From NCBI GenBank assembly GCA_045661225.1, contig JAZRFF010000003.1, positions 62,001-126,000 on the forward strand: a DNA stretch of 64,000 nucleotides. The letters run 5' to 3'. A program made the translations under genes and the position numbers. The notes under the pieces are model-generated. The model saw only the letters and a list, made by a program, of their open reading frames with translations, was not told where the DNA came from and ran no database searches. The first letter of the stretch is position 1; every line of letters begins with the position of its first letter. Of this stretch, positions 24,211 through 33,700 are shown piece by piece. Source of the stretch: HGM04593 sp045661225 (GTDB lineage Bacteria > Bacteroidota > Bacteroidia > Bacteroidales > Bacteroidaceae).

Positions 24211-24571
24211 TTATAGCACAATAGCACAAAACTGCGACAAGCAGGCGCTATTAGCAAGCGCAAGCCATATTCGCACATAGCGCAAAAATAACAACAAAAT
24301 ATTAAACTGCGAGCAAGGTTAACGGCTAAAATAAAAAACAGAGATATTTATTTTATTCTTCGCGCCGTTTAACCTATATTACCCCACGCGGCAATCGCTA
24401 CTATACAATGCAGAAGCAACAGGAATTGTCAGGCACAAGCACTGACAATACCCGTTGCTAACGCGAAAATAAAAACTGACTATCGGAACGAAGAGTTCTT
24501 TACAGCCACCATAAAGGCTTGTCGCTATTTCAGCTTTCCCATTCCCTAAGTCCTAAATACAGAGCAGTCCA
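24211..24571. other. 361-bp intergenic region with a strong stem-loop
   Basis: Between the sensor kinase start and the end of a small membrane-protein gene I find no ORF. It holds a long stem-loop at 24415-24459: AGCAAC, GG and ATTGTCAG arms pair with CTGACAAT, CC and GTTGCT around a 9-base loop, with two single mismatches. There is no T-tract, so it is not a standard terminator. The kinase promoter must lie here, but no clear TTTG/TAnnTTTG pair on the minus strand was found. Confidence 0.5.
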
Positions 24572-24757
24572 TCAAGACTCCTGTTTCGTATTTTTGCGGT
24601 TCATCACAAGTTGTACCAACCATTTGATAAAGTAAAAAGCCACCACAAAAATAAATGTAACAATCAGCACTGCAATACCGCACGCACGTGCCGGAGCGAC
24701 TCCAAGCCCAAATCCCGATACGCAAAAGCGTACATAAGGAGCAATAAAACTTTTCAT
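24572..24757 (-). CDS. 61-residue membrane protein
   Basis: The small protein has a short N-terminal segment (MKSFIAPYVRFCVSGFGLGV), one strong transmembrane helix (about residues 27-52) and a charged tail NRKNTKQES. It starts 20 bp after the 363-residue membrane protein gene on the same strand, so the two form an operon. No family was recognised. The hydrophobic helix, the clean start and the tight spacing support a real gene. Confidence 0.6.
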   Translation of the reverse strand: MKSFIAPYVRFCVSGFGLGVAPARACGIAVLIVTFIFVVAFYFIKWLVQLVMNRKNTKQES

Positions 24758-24776
24758 AATCTATTCTTTATTTCAT

Positions 24777-25868
24777 TTAATACTCATAAACTTCAACCTC
24801 AGTACCATCAGAGCGACGGTAAGTGTATTTTGGGAACACAAATGACAGCATAAAAAACGCACCCACCACAGCTATAACACGTATCAGGAATTCAATGGCA
24901 AGCCCAATAAGCACAACAGCCGAAACAATACAGCTTATTATATAGACCACAAGAAACAACCATATAAGTATGCCCAAAAACAGTCCGAATCTCTTTATAT
25001 TACGCACAAAGGAGATAACCACACCCGTTCCCAATGAAACGACGAATGTTCCCGCCCACAGATAATCAAAATAAGGTTCGTGTTGCAGCCCCATACCGGC
25101 CAGTCCAAAAATAACGGCAAATGTCAGAGGTATGGCAATAACCATACTTATGGCAAGCGGAGCTACGCTGATTTTCTTGTAAGGTTCATCACTCTTATTA
25201 TATTTATTAAGACCACGTTTGTAAAGTTTAAGACTGAACAACTGGCAAAGAATAATAACCACAAACAACCCCAGACGTCCAAATGTACCCCACATACTGA
25301 ACTGTTCGGGCTGACACCACCATAAAACTTCATTCTCGAACATCGCATACCCCACAATCTCAATCAAAGATATCACCAGCATCGCCAAAGGTATTGTCAC
25401 AAGAAATAACGGGCGCAGGAAGCGCATACGAAACGGCAGATAGCACAATGACAGCACCACTGCTATTGCAAACGCAATAAATATAACATTCAGCGCCTTA
25501 TCGGTACCATAGAATTCACCAAGCCGCGAACTGCGAGCCTGCACCTTTTCGCTCAGCGGGTTTACAGCATCGGCAGGGTTGTTGCTGCTGAACTTCAGTA
25601 TTTTCTCCTTGACAGCATAGTAATTTCCCTCACATTCAAAAATATAATAAATACTGTCGGCGTCCATTCCAAGGCTGTTAAATTCAAAGCCCTTCGGAAA
25701 CTCACGAAGCTCCTTGTTTCCGCGTTCCACAACCCAGCCCGCACCGGTCTTGATTACATTTTTACACTCCGCCCCTTTGTTACCCCACGGGTCAATAATG
25801 AATTTCTGCGCCAACGCCGGCATTAGCCCTACAAAAATAAAGGCAAGAACAACGAACAACTTTTTCAT
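24777..25868 (-). CDS. Multi-pass membrane protein with periplasmic N-domain
   Basis: Starting at 25868 the 363-residue protein has a signal peptide (MKKLFVVLAFIFVGLMPALA). A globular domain of about 110 residues follows, with DPWGNKGAECKNVI and WVVERGNKELREFP. Then come about seven transmembrane helices from residue 125 onward, ending in a soluble tail SFVFPKYTYRRSDGTEVEVYEY. The upstream in-frame extension (8 codons) would disturb the signal peptide. I do not recognise the family. It heads a two-gene operon with the 61-residue membrane protein. Confidence 0.75.
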   Translation of the reverse strand: MKKLFVVLAFIFVGLMPALAQKFIIDPWGNKGAECKNVIKTGAGWVVERGNKELREFPKGFEFNSLGMDADSIYYIFECEGNYYAVKEKILKFSSNNPADAVNPLSEKVQARSSRLGEFYGTDKALNVIFIAFAIAVVLSLCYLPFRMRFLRPLFLVTIPLAMLVISLIEIVGYAMFENEVLWWCQPEQFSMWGTFGRLGLFVVIILCQLFSLKLYKRGLNKYNKSDEPYKKISVAPLAISMVIAIPLTFAVIFGLAGMGLQHEPYFDYLWAGTFVVSLGTGVVISFVRNIKRFGLFLGILIWLFLVVYIISCIVSAVVLIGLAIEFLIRVIAVVGAFFMLSFVFPKYTYRRSDGTEVEVYEY

Positions 25869-25979
25869 AGTATATGTTAATTTTGTTAGCATTTAAATGC
25901 GTTGCAAATATCAACAACAGCACTATAAAAAAACAGCCACAAGAACAAAAACTAAGTAGCAAAGAATAAAAAAGCACGT

Positions 25980-27008
25980 TTACAGCCCCATTCTATGTTT
26001 ATATTCAGCAAAGGAGCACCCCTTTACGCGGGCAAAAACACGACGAAATGTCGAGATGGAGTTAAAACCGCTACTCTCGGCAATATCGGCCATAGTACTA
26101 ACCTTTTCAGCGTCGTGCAGCATTGCCAAGGCGGCGTTTATGCGAAAATCGTTCACATAGTCATAGAATGTAGTCTCGAGAGTGCCATTCAGGTAATTCG
26201 ACAGATAGGTACGGTTAGTACCCACCTGCATTGCCAGGTCCACAAGCGACAAGTGCGGATTTTTCCACGCTTGCTCCTCATTCATAACCTTCTCAAGCCT
26301 CGCCCCAAGAAGCGTGTCGACATCAGCAGGAGCCTTGTGCGAAACGTCCACGCATATTGCCACCCCCTTTTGTTTGTCGGCATAATGAAGAGCGACAACC
26401 CACATTAAGACAAGCATAATTTGGTAACAGGCGTCAACTATCCACGAAATAAAATAACACGACAATGTCCACGTCACAAGGCACACCACAAGCATAAGAG
26501 CAACCCCCCACAACCACCCGACGTTTATTCTATCGGTATTGGAAAAATTCTCTTCGAGCTGTTTGTTATATTTTTTAATAGAGAAAAATAAATACAAAAG
26601 CATTGTAAGCGTAAATAAAGCGGCGTAAACAAACAGAGCATCAAATATAACGCTTGCACCGAAGATTATATAAGAAACAAAAGCTATCAAGAAAGGCAAC
26701 CACAATAAAACGACACGGCGTGCTGTACACCAACCGGTTCTTAGAACCTCCATCACAAAACAACAACCCAAAGGCACTGCTGTCATATCAAAAAGCACAA
26801 CAGTATTTATAAAAAGTTCATTGCGTACAACCGGCGCGGCATAGAACAACAAATCTTTCAGTTCCAAAAACGCCCAATAAAGCAAAATATAACCACACAG
26901 ACGCTTAAGACGGGTTGCTTCTTTATCACAGTAACGCTGCAGGCCGGCCTTTAGAAAGTACATAGTCGCAGCACCGTGTATAAAATAGAACAAACGCTCA
27001 TCAATCAT
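25980..27008 (-). CDS. Membrane-embedded AraC-family regulator
   Basis: The ATG at 27008 gives 342 residues; a 20-codon upstream extension rich in Lys/Pro is less likely. The N-terminal two thirds contain about six to seven transmembrane helices (residues 5-220). The C-terminal 100 residues are an AraC-type double helix-turn-helix: SLVDLAMQVGTNRTYLSNYL, then MADIAESSGFNSISTFRRVF and KGCSFAEYK. This layout, a polytopic membrane sensor fused to HTH_18, is common in Bacteroidota. It probably senses a membrane-associated signal directly and binds DNA from the membrane. Neighbouring genes do not show its target. Confidence 0.88.
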   Translation of the reverse strand: MIDERLFYFIHGAATMYFLKAGLQRYCDKEATRLKRLCGYILLYWAFLELKDLLFYAAPVVRNELFINTVVLFDMTAVPLGCCFVMEVLRTGWCTARRVVLLWLPFLIAFVSYIIFGASVIFDALFVYAALFTLTMLLYLFFSIKKYNKQLEENFSNTDRINVGWLWGVALMLVVCLVTWTLSCYFISWIVDACYQIMLVLMWVVALHYADKQKGVAICVDVSHKAPADVDTLLGARLEKVMNEEQAWKNPHLSLVDLAMQVGTNRTYLSNYLNGTLETTFYDYVNDFRINAALAMLHDAEKVSTMADIAESSGFNSISTFRRVFARVKGCSFAEYKHRMGL

Positions 27009-27413
27009 AATCTTTGATTTTGGAATATTTTGCGAATATTTCAAAAAAAGCAAAGGGCGGGGTTTCAATGAGTAAAATCAGGTGTTCAATTAGTAAATTT
27101 CTAATTTAATGCACCGATTATAAGGCAATAAACGTTCTACTATAGGCTTCTGTTTAACGGCACCCGACCGGTACTCCGGCTCCGTTGACAGACAAAGAAA
27201 ATTCAACCGCACTGTTCGTAAAAAAAAGAGCAAGAGTTACGAAAGACTCTAAAAAAGACAAAGAAGAAAAAACATTTTTACGGGAACCGCCCCGGTCCGG
27301 CTTTTATGTCAGCCAAGATTTTCCTCGAGCACTCCACCCCGCCCGGACGGCCCTGCTGCACAGCCATTACGCTACAAGAAAAAAGAGGAGAACAATATTG
27401 TTCTCCTCAAAAG
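27009..27413. other. 405-bp intergenic region with GC-rich structured block
   Basis: Between the AraC-type regulator start and the tRNA 3' end the DNA holds an AT-rich half, a GC-rich block (27281-27378) and the tRNA terminator (27385-27408). In the GC-rich block CCGGTCCGGC (27291-27300 region) can pair imperfectly with GCCCGGACGG (27341-27350). A plus-strand reading frame crosses the block into the tRNA, ending in AGEGIEPPAFGL, a typical false ORF over a tRNA. I treat it as non-coding. Confidence 0.45.
27385..27408 (-). terminator. Terminator of tRNA-fMet
   Basis: A perfect 24-bp palindrome (GAGGAGAACAAT / ATTGTTCTCCTC) begins 5 bp beyond the tRNA 3' end. On the minus strand it is followed by TTTTTTCTTG. 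Confidence 0.85.
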
Positions 27414-27485
27414 TAGCGGGGGAAGGGATCGAACCTCCGGCCTTTGGGTTATGAGCCCAACGAGCTACCACTGCTCCACCCCGCG
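27414..27485 (-). tRNA. Initiator tRNA-fMet (anticodon CAT)
   Basis: The minus strand folds as a complete 72-nt tRNA. The acceptor is CGCGGGG/CCCCGCT, D stem GAGC/GCTC, anticodon stem TTGGG/CCCAA around loop CTCATAA (anticodon CAT), and T arm GGAGG-TTCGATC-CCTTC, with discriminator A. Initiator hallmarks are present: an unpaired 1:72 position (C:U here rather than the more usual C:A), three consecutive G:C pairs at the base of the anticodon stem, and A11:U24 in the D stem. The 3' CCA is not encoded. It is a single gene with its own terminator. Confidence 0.93.
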
Positions 27486-27597
27486 ATGCGGTTTTTAAAA
27501 CTGATGCAAAAGTAATACCTTTTCTTGTACTATCCAAATAATTCGGCCATTATTTTTGAAAAAACCTCTATTTTTGAAACAAATTAACACTTTTAAC

Positions 27598-27629
27598 ATT
27601 GCACAAGTGTGCAATTAAGTGTAATTTTG
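27598..27629 (+). promoter_or_regulatory. tetR promoter with operator palindrome
   Basis: An ATTG box (27598-27601, one mismatch to TTTG) and TAATTTTG (27622-27629, full match to TAnnTTTG) are 20 bp apart. The space between them begins with a perfect inverted repeat ATTGCACA-AG-TGTGCAAT (27598-27615). A dimeric TetR protein bound there would cover the promoter core, so autorepression is likely. Confidence 0.7.
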
Positions 27630-27647
27630 CAAAAAAAATAATCAATA

Positions 27648-28247
27648 ATGTCAACCACTGACACCAGAGAACTTATAATAGAGGTTGCGCGTAAACTTTT
27701 TGCACAGGAGAGTATAGGCAACATTACAATAGCCGACATCGCAAAAGCCGCGAACAAGAGCCGTCGCACCGTCTATACATACTTTAAAAGCAAGGAAGAA
27801 CTGCTTGAGGCCTCAATTGAAATGGAGGTAAAGAAAATCACGTCGGTAATAACAAGGGTTGCAACGTCGAACCTTCCACCCGACAAAAAAATCATCAAGC
27901 TGATATTTGTACGTCTGTACGCGACACGCAGTATTGTAAGACGCAACACCAGCCTTCACGACGAGTACATTCTTATTGTGGAGCACATACGCAAAAAGTT
28001 CGACAATAAGGAGATTGCCCTTTTCAGACACATTATAACCGAGGGCAAGCAGCAAGGAATTTTCAACACCGAAAGTCCCGACCTTGCAGCCCGTTACCTT
28101 CACTTCTGCATCAAGGGCATAGAGATGCCATTTATCAGTGGAATAATAAACAAGAACGCCGACGATAAGTTCGTGCAATATTTTACCGAGAAAGTAATCC
28201 TTAGCGCACTTGAATACACCGGCAAAATTAAGAGCGACAAACGATGA
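27648..28247 (+). CDS. TetR/AcrR-family transcriptional regulator
   Basis: The 199-residue protein has an N-terminal TetR helix-turn-helix (residues 8-54): VARKLFAQESIGNITIADIA then AANKSRRTVYTYFKSKEELL. An all-helical ligand and dimerisation domain follows. Its promoter overlaps a perfect palindrome at 27598-27615, consistent with self-regulation. The stop codon overlaps the start of the pseudouridine synthase gene (ATGA), so the two are translationally coupled. The ligand is unknown. Confidence 0.92.
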   Translation: MSTTDTRELIIEVARKLFAQESIGNITIADIAKAANKSRRTVYTYFKSKEELLEASIEMEVKKITSVITRVATSNLPPDKKIIKLIFVRLYATRSIVRRNTSLHDEYILIVEHIRKKFDNKEIALFRHIITEGKQQGIFNTESPDLAARYLHFCIKGIEMPFISGIINKNADDKFVQYFTEKVILSALEYTGKIKSDKR

Positions 28248-28912
28248 ACGTACTATACGAAGATAACCACATAATAATAATAAACAAGGCCGCAGGCGAG
28301 ATTGTCCAGGGCGACAAAACCGGCGACAAGTCGCTGTGCGACACTATGAAACAGTACATAAAGGAAAAATACGCCAAGCCCGGAAACGTTTTTATAGGCC
28401 TGCCACACCGGCTCGACAGGCCGGTAAGCGGCGTCGTGGTCTTTGCAAAGACAAGCAAGGCTCTTGAAAGGCTGAACACAATGTTCCGCGACGGAAACGT
28501 CAAGAAAATCTACTGGGCAATAACAAAAGGCGTGCCACCGGGCAGCGAAGGCGAAATCAGCACCTGGATTCTGCGCAACGAGAAGATGAACAAAAGTTTC
28601 TCCTACCCCAAAGAGGTCAAAGGCAGCAAACACGCGTTGTTATACTACCGTTTCATTGCAAAATCCCAGAATTACAACCTCTTAGAGGTGGAACTAAAGA
28701 CCGGACGTCACCACCAGATTCGTTGCCAGCTTGCATCTATAGGTTGCCCCATTAAAGGCGACCTTAAATACGGCGCTGCACGTTCGAACCCCGACGGAAG
28801 CATCTCGCTCCACGCACGTTACATAGAATTTACCCACCCGGTATCAAAGGAGCCGATAAAAGTGACCGCTCCACTCCCCGACGACAGGCTGTGGAAAAGT
28901 TTCGGAGAGTAA
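28244..28912 (+). CDS. RluA-family RNA pseudouridine synthase
   Basis: The 222-residue enzyme isomerises uridine to pseudouridine in rRNA or tRNA. It has the conserved catalytic block GLPHRLDRPVSGVVVFAKT with the catalytic Asp in RLDRPVSG, the YWAITKG strand, and the ELKTGRHHQIRCQLASIGCPI motif of the RluA/RsuA superfamily. The N-terminus YEDNHIIIINKAAGEIVQGD is also standard. There is no S4 domain, so it is a short RluA-type enzyme distinct from the RluD-like gene at 58570. The target site is not predictable. It is coupled to tetR by a 4-bp overlap. Confidence 0.9.
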   Translation: MNVLYEDNHIIIINKAAGEIVQGDKTGDKSLCDTMKQYIKEKYAKPGNVFIGLPHRLDRPVSGVVVFAKTSKALERLNTMFRDGNVKKIYWAITKGVPPGSEGEISTWILRNEKMNKSFSYPKEVKGSKHALLYYRFIAKSQNYNLLEVELKTGRHHQIRCQLASIGCPIKGDLKYGAARSNPDGSISLHARYIEFTHPVSKEPIKVTAPLPDDRLWKSFGE

Positions 28913-28957
28913 AAAAAACCCTTTCAATTCGGCACGAAGCCTATATCAAGGTTTTTT
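28912..28957. terminator. Probable bidirectional terminator
   Basis: An A-rich arm with ACC at the left can pair with a GGTTTTTTT arm at the right, enclosing a small GGC-ACGAA-GCC hairpin. It lies between the convergent pseudouridine synthase and M16 peptidase genes. The pairing has a bulge, so support is moderate. Confidence 0.45.
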
Positions 28958-30196
28958 TAGATAATGCAGCACCACGCTGTTACCCTTGCGGAACAATTCC
29001 CTTGCCGCATCGCGCAATGCCGTTGCCGTAACCGCCCTGTAAAGTTCAGGCTCACAGAAGTGCGACTCAAGGCTTCCCCTCATTACCGCCAGCGCAATAT
29101 TTCCGCCTAAATTCTCGCCGCCAAGATTCCTGAAAGTATGCTCCGACTCGAACCTGTTACGCACCTTTTCCAGTTCTTCTTCGGGAACAAGCAACTGTTT
29201 AAGTTCCTCGAGTTCCGCCCATAAAGCAGCCTCGGCCGCATCGACGGTAACCCCGTCGGGCACACGCGAATAAATCCAGAACATTCCGGCGTCCTCACTA
29301 CCCGATATAAAAGCATCTATTTTTGTAAAAAGCCCTTTCTCGCGTACAAGCCTCGCCTGCAAACGCCCCGAATACCCATTAGAAAGCACGTCCGAGATTA
29401 CGTCGCAAGGGTAATAGTCGGGAGCGAGACGTCCGCCCATATGGAAACCCATATATAGCGCATTTTCGGGCACACTGCGATAAACCTTTCTGCGACGCTG
29501 GCGCGTCTGACGAGGTTCCGCAGGCAGCTGCGGTAGCACAAAGCCCGCTGCCGGAATTTCCCCGAACCACTTTTCGGCCCACTCGACAACCTGCTCAAAA
29601 GGAAGGTCGCCAACCACCGACAGTACAGCATTGTCGGGTGCATAGAATCTATTATAGAAACGACGTATAACCGACACAGGAGTGTCGGCAATATGAGCAA
29701 AGCAACGCCCTATTGTCGACCAACGGTAAGGGTGTACCTTGTATGCCATTGCACGCAGAATGCGACTCACGTCGCCGTATGGACGATTCAGCGTAGTTTG
29801 TTTAAACTCCTCAATAACCACCTGACGCTGGATATCAACTTTTTTCTTCTCGAAAGTCACGTTACGCATACGGTCACTCTCCATCAGAAACGCAAGTTCG
29901 GCATTCTGCTTGGGGAGCGATATATAATAACAAGTCACATCGTTGTTCGTGTAGGCATTATTCTCGCCTCCGGCACGTTCCAGCGGTTCATCGAACGACG
30001 GCACAGCCTTTGTACCCTCGAACATAAGATGCTCGAGCAGATGAGCAATGCCCGTATGCTCAAAATCCTCGTTACGCGCTCCCACGCCGTACAACACATT
30101 GACATAGACCATCTCCTGCCCCTCGGCGGGCAGGTGCGCCACACGCAAGCCATTGGCCAGAGTTATAGTTTTTAATTGCGATATTGAAGTATCCAT
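28946..30196 (-). CDS. M16-family zinc peptidase
   Basis: The 416-residue pitrilysin-type peptidase has the inverted zinc motif HLLEH (H52, E55, H56) in HTGIAHLLEHLMFEGT and the downstream glutamate in VVIEEFKQ. It also has the NAYTNNDVTCYYISLP segment and the C-terminal non-catalytic half with the FRNLGGENLGGNIAL block. At this length it is a single M16B subunit that works as a homo- or heterodimer clamp degrading peptides. There is no signal peptide, so it is probably cytosolic. It is transcribed away from the 86-bp repeat array, which may contain its promoter. Confidence 0.92.
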   Translation of the reverse strand: MDTSISQLKTITLANGLRVAHLPAEGQEMVYVNVLYGVGARNEDFEHTGIAHLLEHLMFEGTKAVPSFDEPLERAGGENNAYTNNDVTCYYISLPKQNAELAFLMESDRMRNVTFEKKKVDIQRQVVIEEFKQTTLNRPYGDVSRILRAMAYKVHPYRWSTIGRCFAHIADTPVSVIRRFYNRFYAPDNAVLSVVGDLPFEQVVEWAEKWFGEIPAAGFVLPQLPAEPRQTRQRRRKVYRSVPENALYMGFHMGGRLAPDYYPCDVISDVLSNGYSGRLQARLVREKGLFTKIDAFISGSEDAGMFWIYSRVPDGVTVDAAEAALWAELEELKQLLVPEEELEKVRNRFESEHTFRNLGGENLGGNIALAVMRGSLESHFCEPELYRAVTATALRDAARELFRKGNSVVLHYLKKP

Positions 30197-30272
30197 TTAA
30201 GTTCACAAGTTAGTGCGCGAGTAAAAATCCGAATTACAGATGAGCTTTTCCGCCCAGAGTATCTTCGCACTG

Positions 30273-30515
30273 CAAAGATACTAACAAACGAGCGAGAAAT
30301 ATAAAGCTTGCTTTAATATTTTTCAAAGCGAGTGCAGAGGACTCTTCGAGGTTTACCTCAAAGATACTAACAAACGAGCGAGAAATATAAAGCCTGCTTT
30401 AATATTTTTCAAAGCGAGTGCAGAGGACTCTTCGAGGTTTACCTCAAAGATACTAACAAACGAGCGAGAAATATAAAGCTTTGCTTTAATATTTTTCAAA
30501 GCGAGTGCAGAGGAG
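30273..30515. repeat. 86-bp tandem repeat, about 2.8 copies
   Basis: Copies start at 30273, 30359 and 30445, giving an exact 86-bp period with only a few differences (CTTGC, CCTGC and CTTTGC variants in the middle). The last copy is truncated. Each unit begins CAAAGATACTAACAAACGAG, which on the minus strand is a TATCTTTG -7-type box, and contains a near-palindrome around AATATAAAGC...GCTTTAATATT. The unit has no spacer-repeat structure, so it is not CRISPR. Confidence 0.9.
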
Positions 30516-30703
30516 TCCCACGCCCCTCGCAAAAAGAGCAACAATTCGGCATAAAAAAAACAATCCCCCCAAAAAACAAAAAGGAACACAAGTTTCAGAC
30601 ATACACTCAAAAACAATAGGTGCAGAACGGCAGTTTATTATAAAATCGCGCGCACGCACTAAAAAATTCAGTTTTATGGTAACATAGGAACATTATTTTT
30701 AAC

Positions 30704-30711
30704 TATCTTCG
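30704..30711 (+). promoter_or_regulatory. -7-like element before tamB
   Basis: TATCTTCG (one mismatch to TAnnTTTG) lies about 77 bp upstream of the tamB start. The -33 box is not clear. Confidence 0.45.
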
Positions 30712-30787
30712 CAAAAGTTTTTAAAACAGTGTCAGGCGGCAACCGTCGCAGCCACCGACACCACCCACCATACATCAACCACAAAGA

Positions 30788-33700
30788 ATGAAGAGCCGCA
30801 GTATACTCTACAAAATAACAAAGACAACACTGTTGATTGTCAGCACTCCCATCATACTCTTTTGGGCGCTGATAATACTGCTCTACATACCCCCTATCCA
30901 GCGCTATGCCGTCGACACCGTTTGCAAGAGTATCGAGAAAAGCACCGGTTACAACATAGAGATTGGGACTATACACCTATCGTTCCCCATCAAGCTCAAT
31001 ATTTACGATTTCAGCGTTGCAGACGGCGACAACCTCATTGCAAGCGGCGAAAAAGCCAACGTAAACATCTCCTTTATGCCCTTGCTCACGGGAGAGGTCG
31101 AGGTAAACTACGTCTCTCTTGAGCAGGCAAAGGTCAACACAGGCGATATTATCCCCGGCATAGCCATAGACGGAAGCATAGGATACTTCAGAACCGTTGC
31201 ACGCAATATAGACCTCACGACACAAAGTATAAACCTGCGCCAGATTCACCTGCACAGCGCAGACATAAGCGTAACCATAGACAGCATTCCCGCAAGCGAC
31301 GACGAGGAGAGCGAGCCGTTAGGGTGGGCAGTAAGACTGCGCAAAGGCGCTATCGAAAATTGCAACGTCGCTTTAACAATGCCCGGCGACACGCTCAGCG
31401 TCGCAGCACACATCGGCAAGCTCACATTGCGGCGCGGAAACGTCAACCTTGCCGACGAAACATATAAAGTAGCCTCGCTCGCCCTCAAAAAGAGCACAAT
31501 AAAGTACGACCGCGGCGCAGCAAGCAAAGAGGAGGCCCCACTTGACCATATTGAGATAAACGAGATTAACCTCGACTGCGGCAAATTCGAGATGACCCCC
31601 AAGCACGCAAAAGTCGACATTAACAATTTCACGCTCATACAGCCCGGCGGAATAAGAATCACCGAGACATCGGCAAGCCTTTATTGCGACTACACCCTGC
31701 TCGACATACAACGCCTGTTGTTGCGCAGCAAGAACGGTTCGCACATAAACATAAGAACCACAATACCCTGGCTTGCGCTCGGCAAAGGCATAAAACCCAG
31801 GCTCAACGCAGCCATCGAGCTTGGTGTGAACAAACGCGACCTCTCGCAATTTCTCACCCCCGAGCAGTATGACGCCTTGTCGCTCTTCAAAGAGACAATG
31901 GCCGAGGCGCGAATGGAGCTGAGCGGCAACCTTACTCAAATGGACGTCGACACATTAGAGCTTTATCTGCCGGGCGTTGCCACGCTCAACGCAGCCGGCG
32001 ATGTTGCTCGCGTAAACGACATCGACAACCTTGCAGCCAAGCTCAATATAAACGGCCGGGCCGACGACATACGCACACTGATGGGAGTCGCAGCCAACAA
32101 CCCCAACAACCAAGGACGCGTAGATATAGAAGGTACCGTCGGGTACGACAAAGGCACAGCCACAGCCCTGCTGACCATTTTTGGCGCAGAAGGTACAGTA
32201 AAGACCGACCTCTCCTGCAATATTGACAAAGAAACTTACAGCGCAGATATTGAGATTGACAGTATAGACATAAGCCACATAACCCCCTCGTTGCCGCTTA
32301 ATAATCTATCGATGAACCTCACTGCGCAAGGCGAAGGGTTCGACATTTTCAGCAAGGCGACAAGATACGACCTTGCGTTACAGCTCGACACACTGCACTA
32401 TCAGGATATAGCACTGAGCCGAATAAACCTGAACGCCTCACAAGCGAGCGGGCTCTCAAAGATTGAGTTGCGCGGCAATGCCCCCGACCTCAAGCTGCAA
32501 TTAGATGCCGACACCCGCATAAGCAGCAAAAAGATTGAGAGCCACGCGCTGCTCGACCTTGCTAAAGCCGAGTTAGGGAAGATAGGCCTTATCGCCGGCG
32601 ACGTCGGGGCTGAGGCTAAGCTCGACATTGACCTGATGACCGACCTCGACGAGACCCACTCGGTAAGGCTCAACGGCAATAACATACGCATCGACACTCC
32701 ACAGCGAACATACACCCCTGCAACCATAAGCCTCGACGCCTACACGTCGCCCGAACACTCCTATATAAAGGCACACAACGGCGACCTAAGCATCGCAGGC
32801 TCAATGGAGAGCGGTTACAACGGCCTGCTCAAGTCACTCGACAAAATTGCAGAAATGTTTCTCTCGACACTCGAGAGCGACCAGATGGCCTATTACCTTC
32901 ACGACTATGAAAAGCAGTTGCCCACGCTCAATCTCGAATTCAAGTGCGGCCGCAGCAATATGCTCGCCAACCTGCTCGCACTCAACGACCTGAGAGCAAA
33001 CCACATAAACCTCAATGCAAAGGTCGACACCCTATCCGGACTTAATATCATAGGCGGTGTCTATGGACTGAACACCGGCGATATACGTTTCGACACCATA
33101 GGACTCTTCACAAAGCAGAAAGGGAACAAGCTAAGATACTTTGCCGGAGTACGCAGTTCAGGACTGAACCCCGACAATGAGAAAGAGACCTACAATGCCA
33201 CGCTGTACGGTGACCTCACCAACGATTCACTCACAACCAACGTCGCGTTGCGCGACAAGAGCAACAAAATCGGTCTCAAAATTGGCGCAACCACAATTCT
33301 CAAGCCGGGAATCCTCGACATACACTTCTCGCCATTGGCACAACTTATGGGCGAAGAGTTTTTCTTCAACGACGACAACTTTATAAGAATAGGTAAAAAG
33401 ATGTCCATTGATGCCGACGTCACCCTCAACAACAACGACAACGCCGGAATGCACATATACACCACCGACGATGGAGAATCGAAGTACAATGCCAACCTTG
33501 AACTATTCAATATCGACCTTAAGGGGCTTACAAGCATTCTGCCCTACGCCCCCGATGTCTCGGGAATTCTCAACCTCGACACACACTTAAAGTACAACGA
33601 GCAAGGAATGCAACTAAGCGCCGACCTCAGCACCGAGGATATCTCCTATGAGGGCGTCTACATAGGCAATGAGATTGTCGAGGCCGTATATTTTCCGAAG

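Larger units (their letters stand above)
30197..30787. other. 591-bp intergenic region before tamB
   Basis: The region holds an inverted repeat GTATCTT...AAGATAC (about 30259-30282), the 86-bp tandem repeat array (30273-30515), an A-rich stretch, and a -7-like element at 30704-30711 for tamB. No convincing ORF was seen. Confidence 0.6.

Noticed and set aside
27185..27454. Plus-strand frame ending in AGEGIEPPAFGL
   Set aside because: It runs antisense across the tRNA-fMet gene and its terminator; this ending is the well-known false ORF produced by tRNA sequence.
30273..30515. Possible CRISPR array
   Set aside because: The repeats are contiguous 86-bp tandem units without unique spacers, and there are no cas genes in the window.
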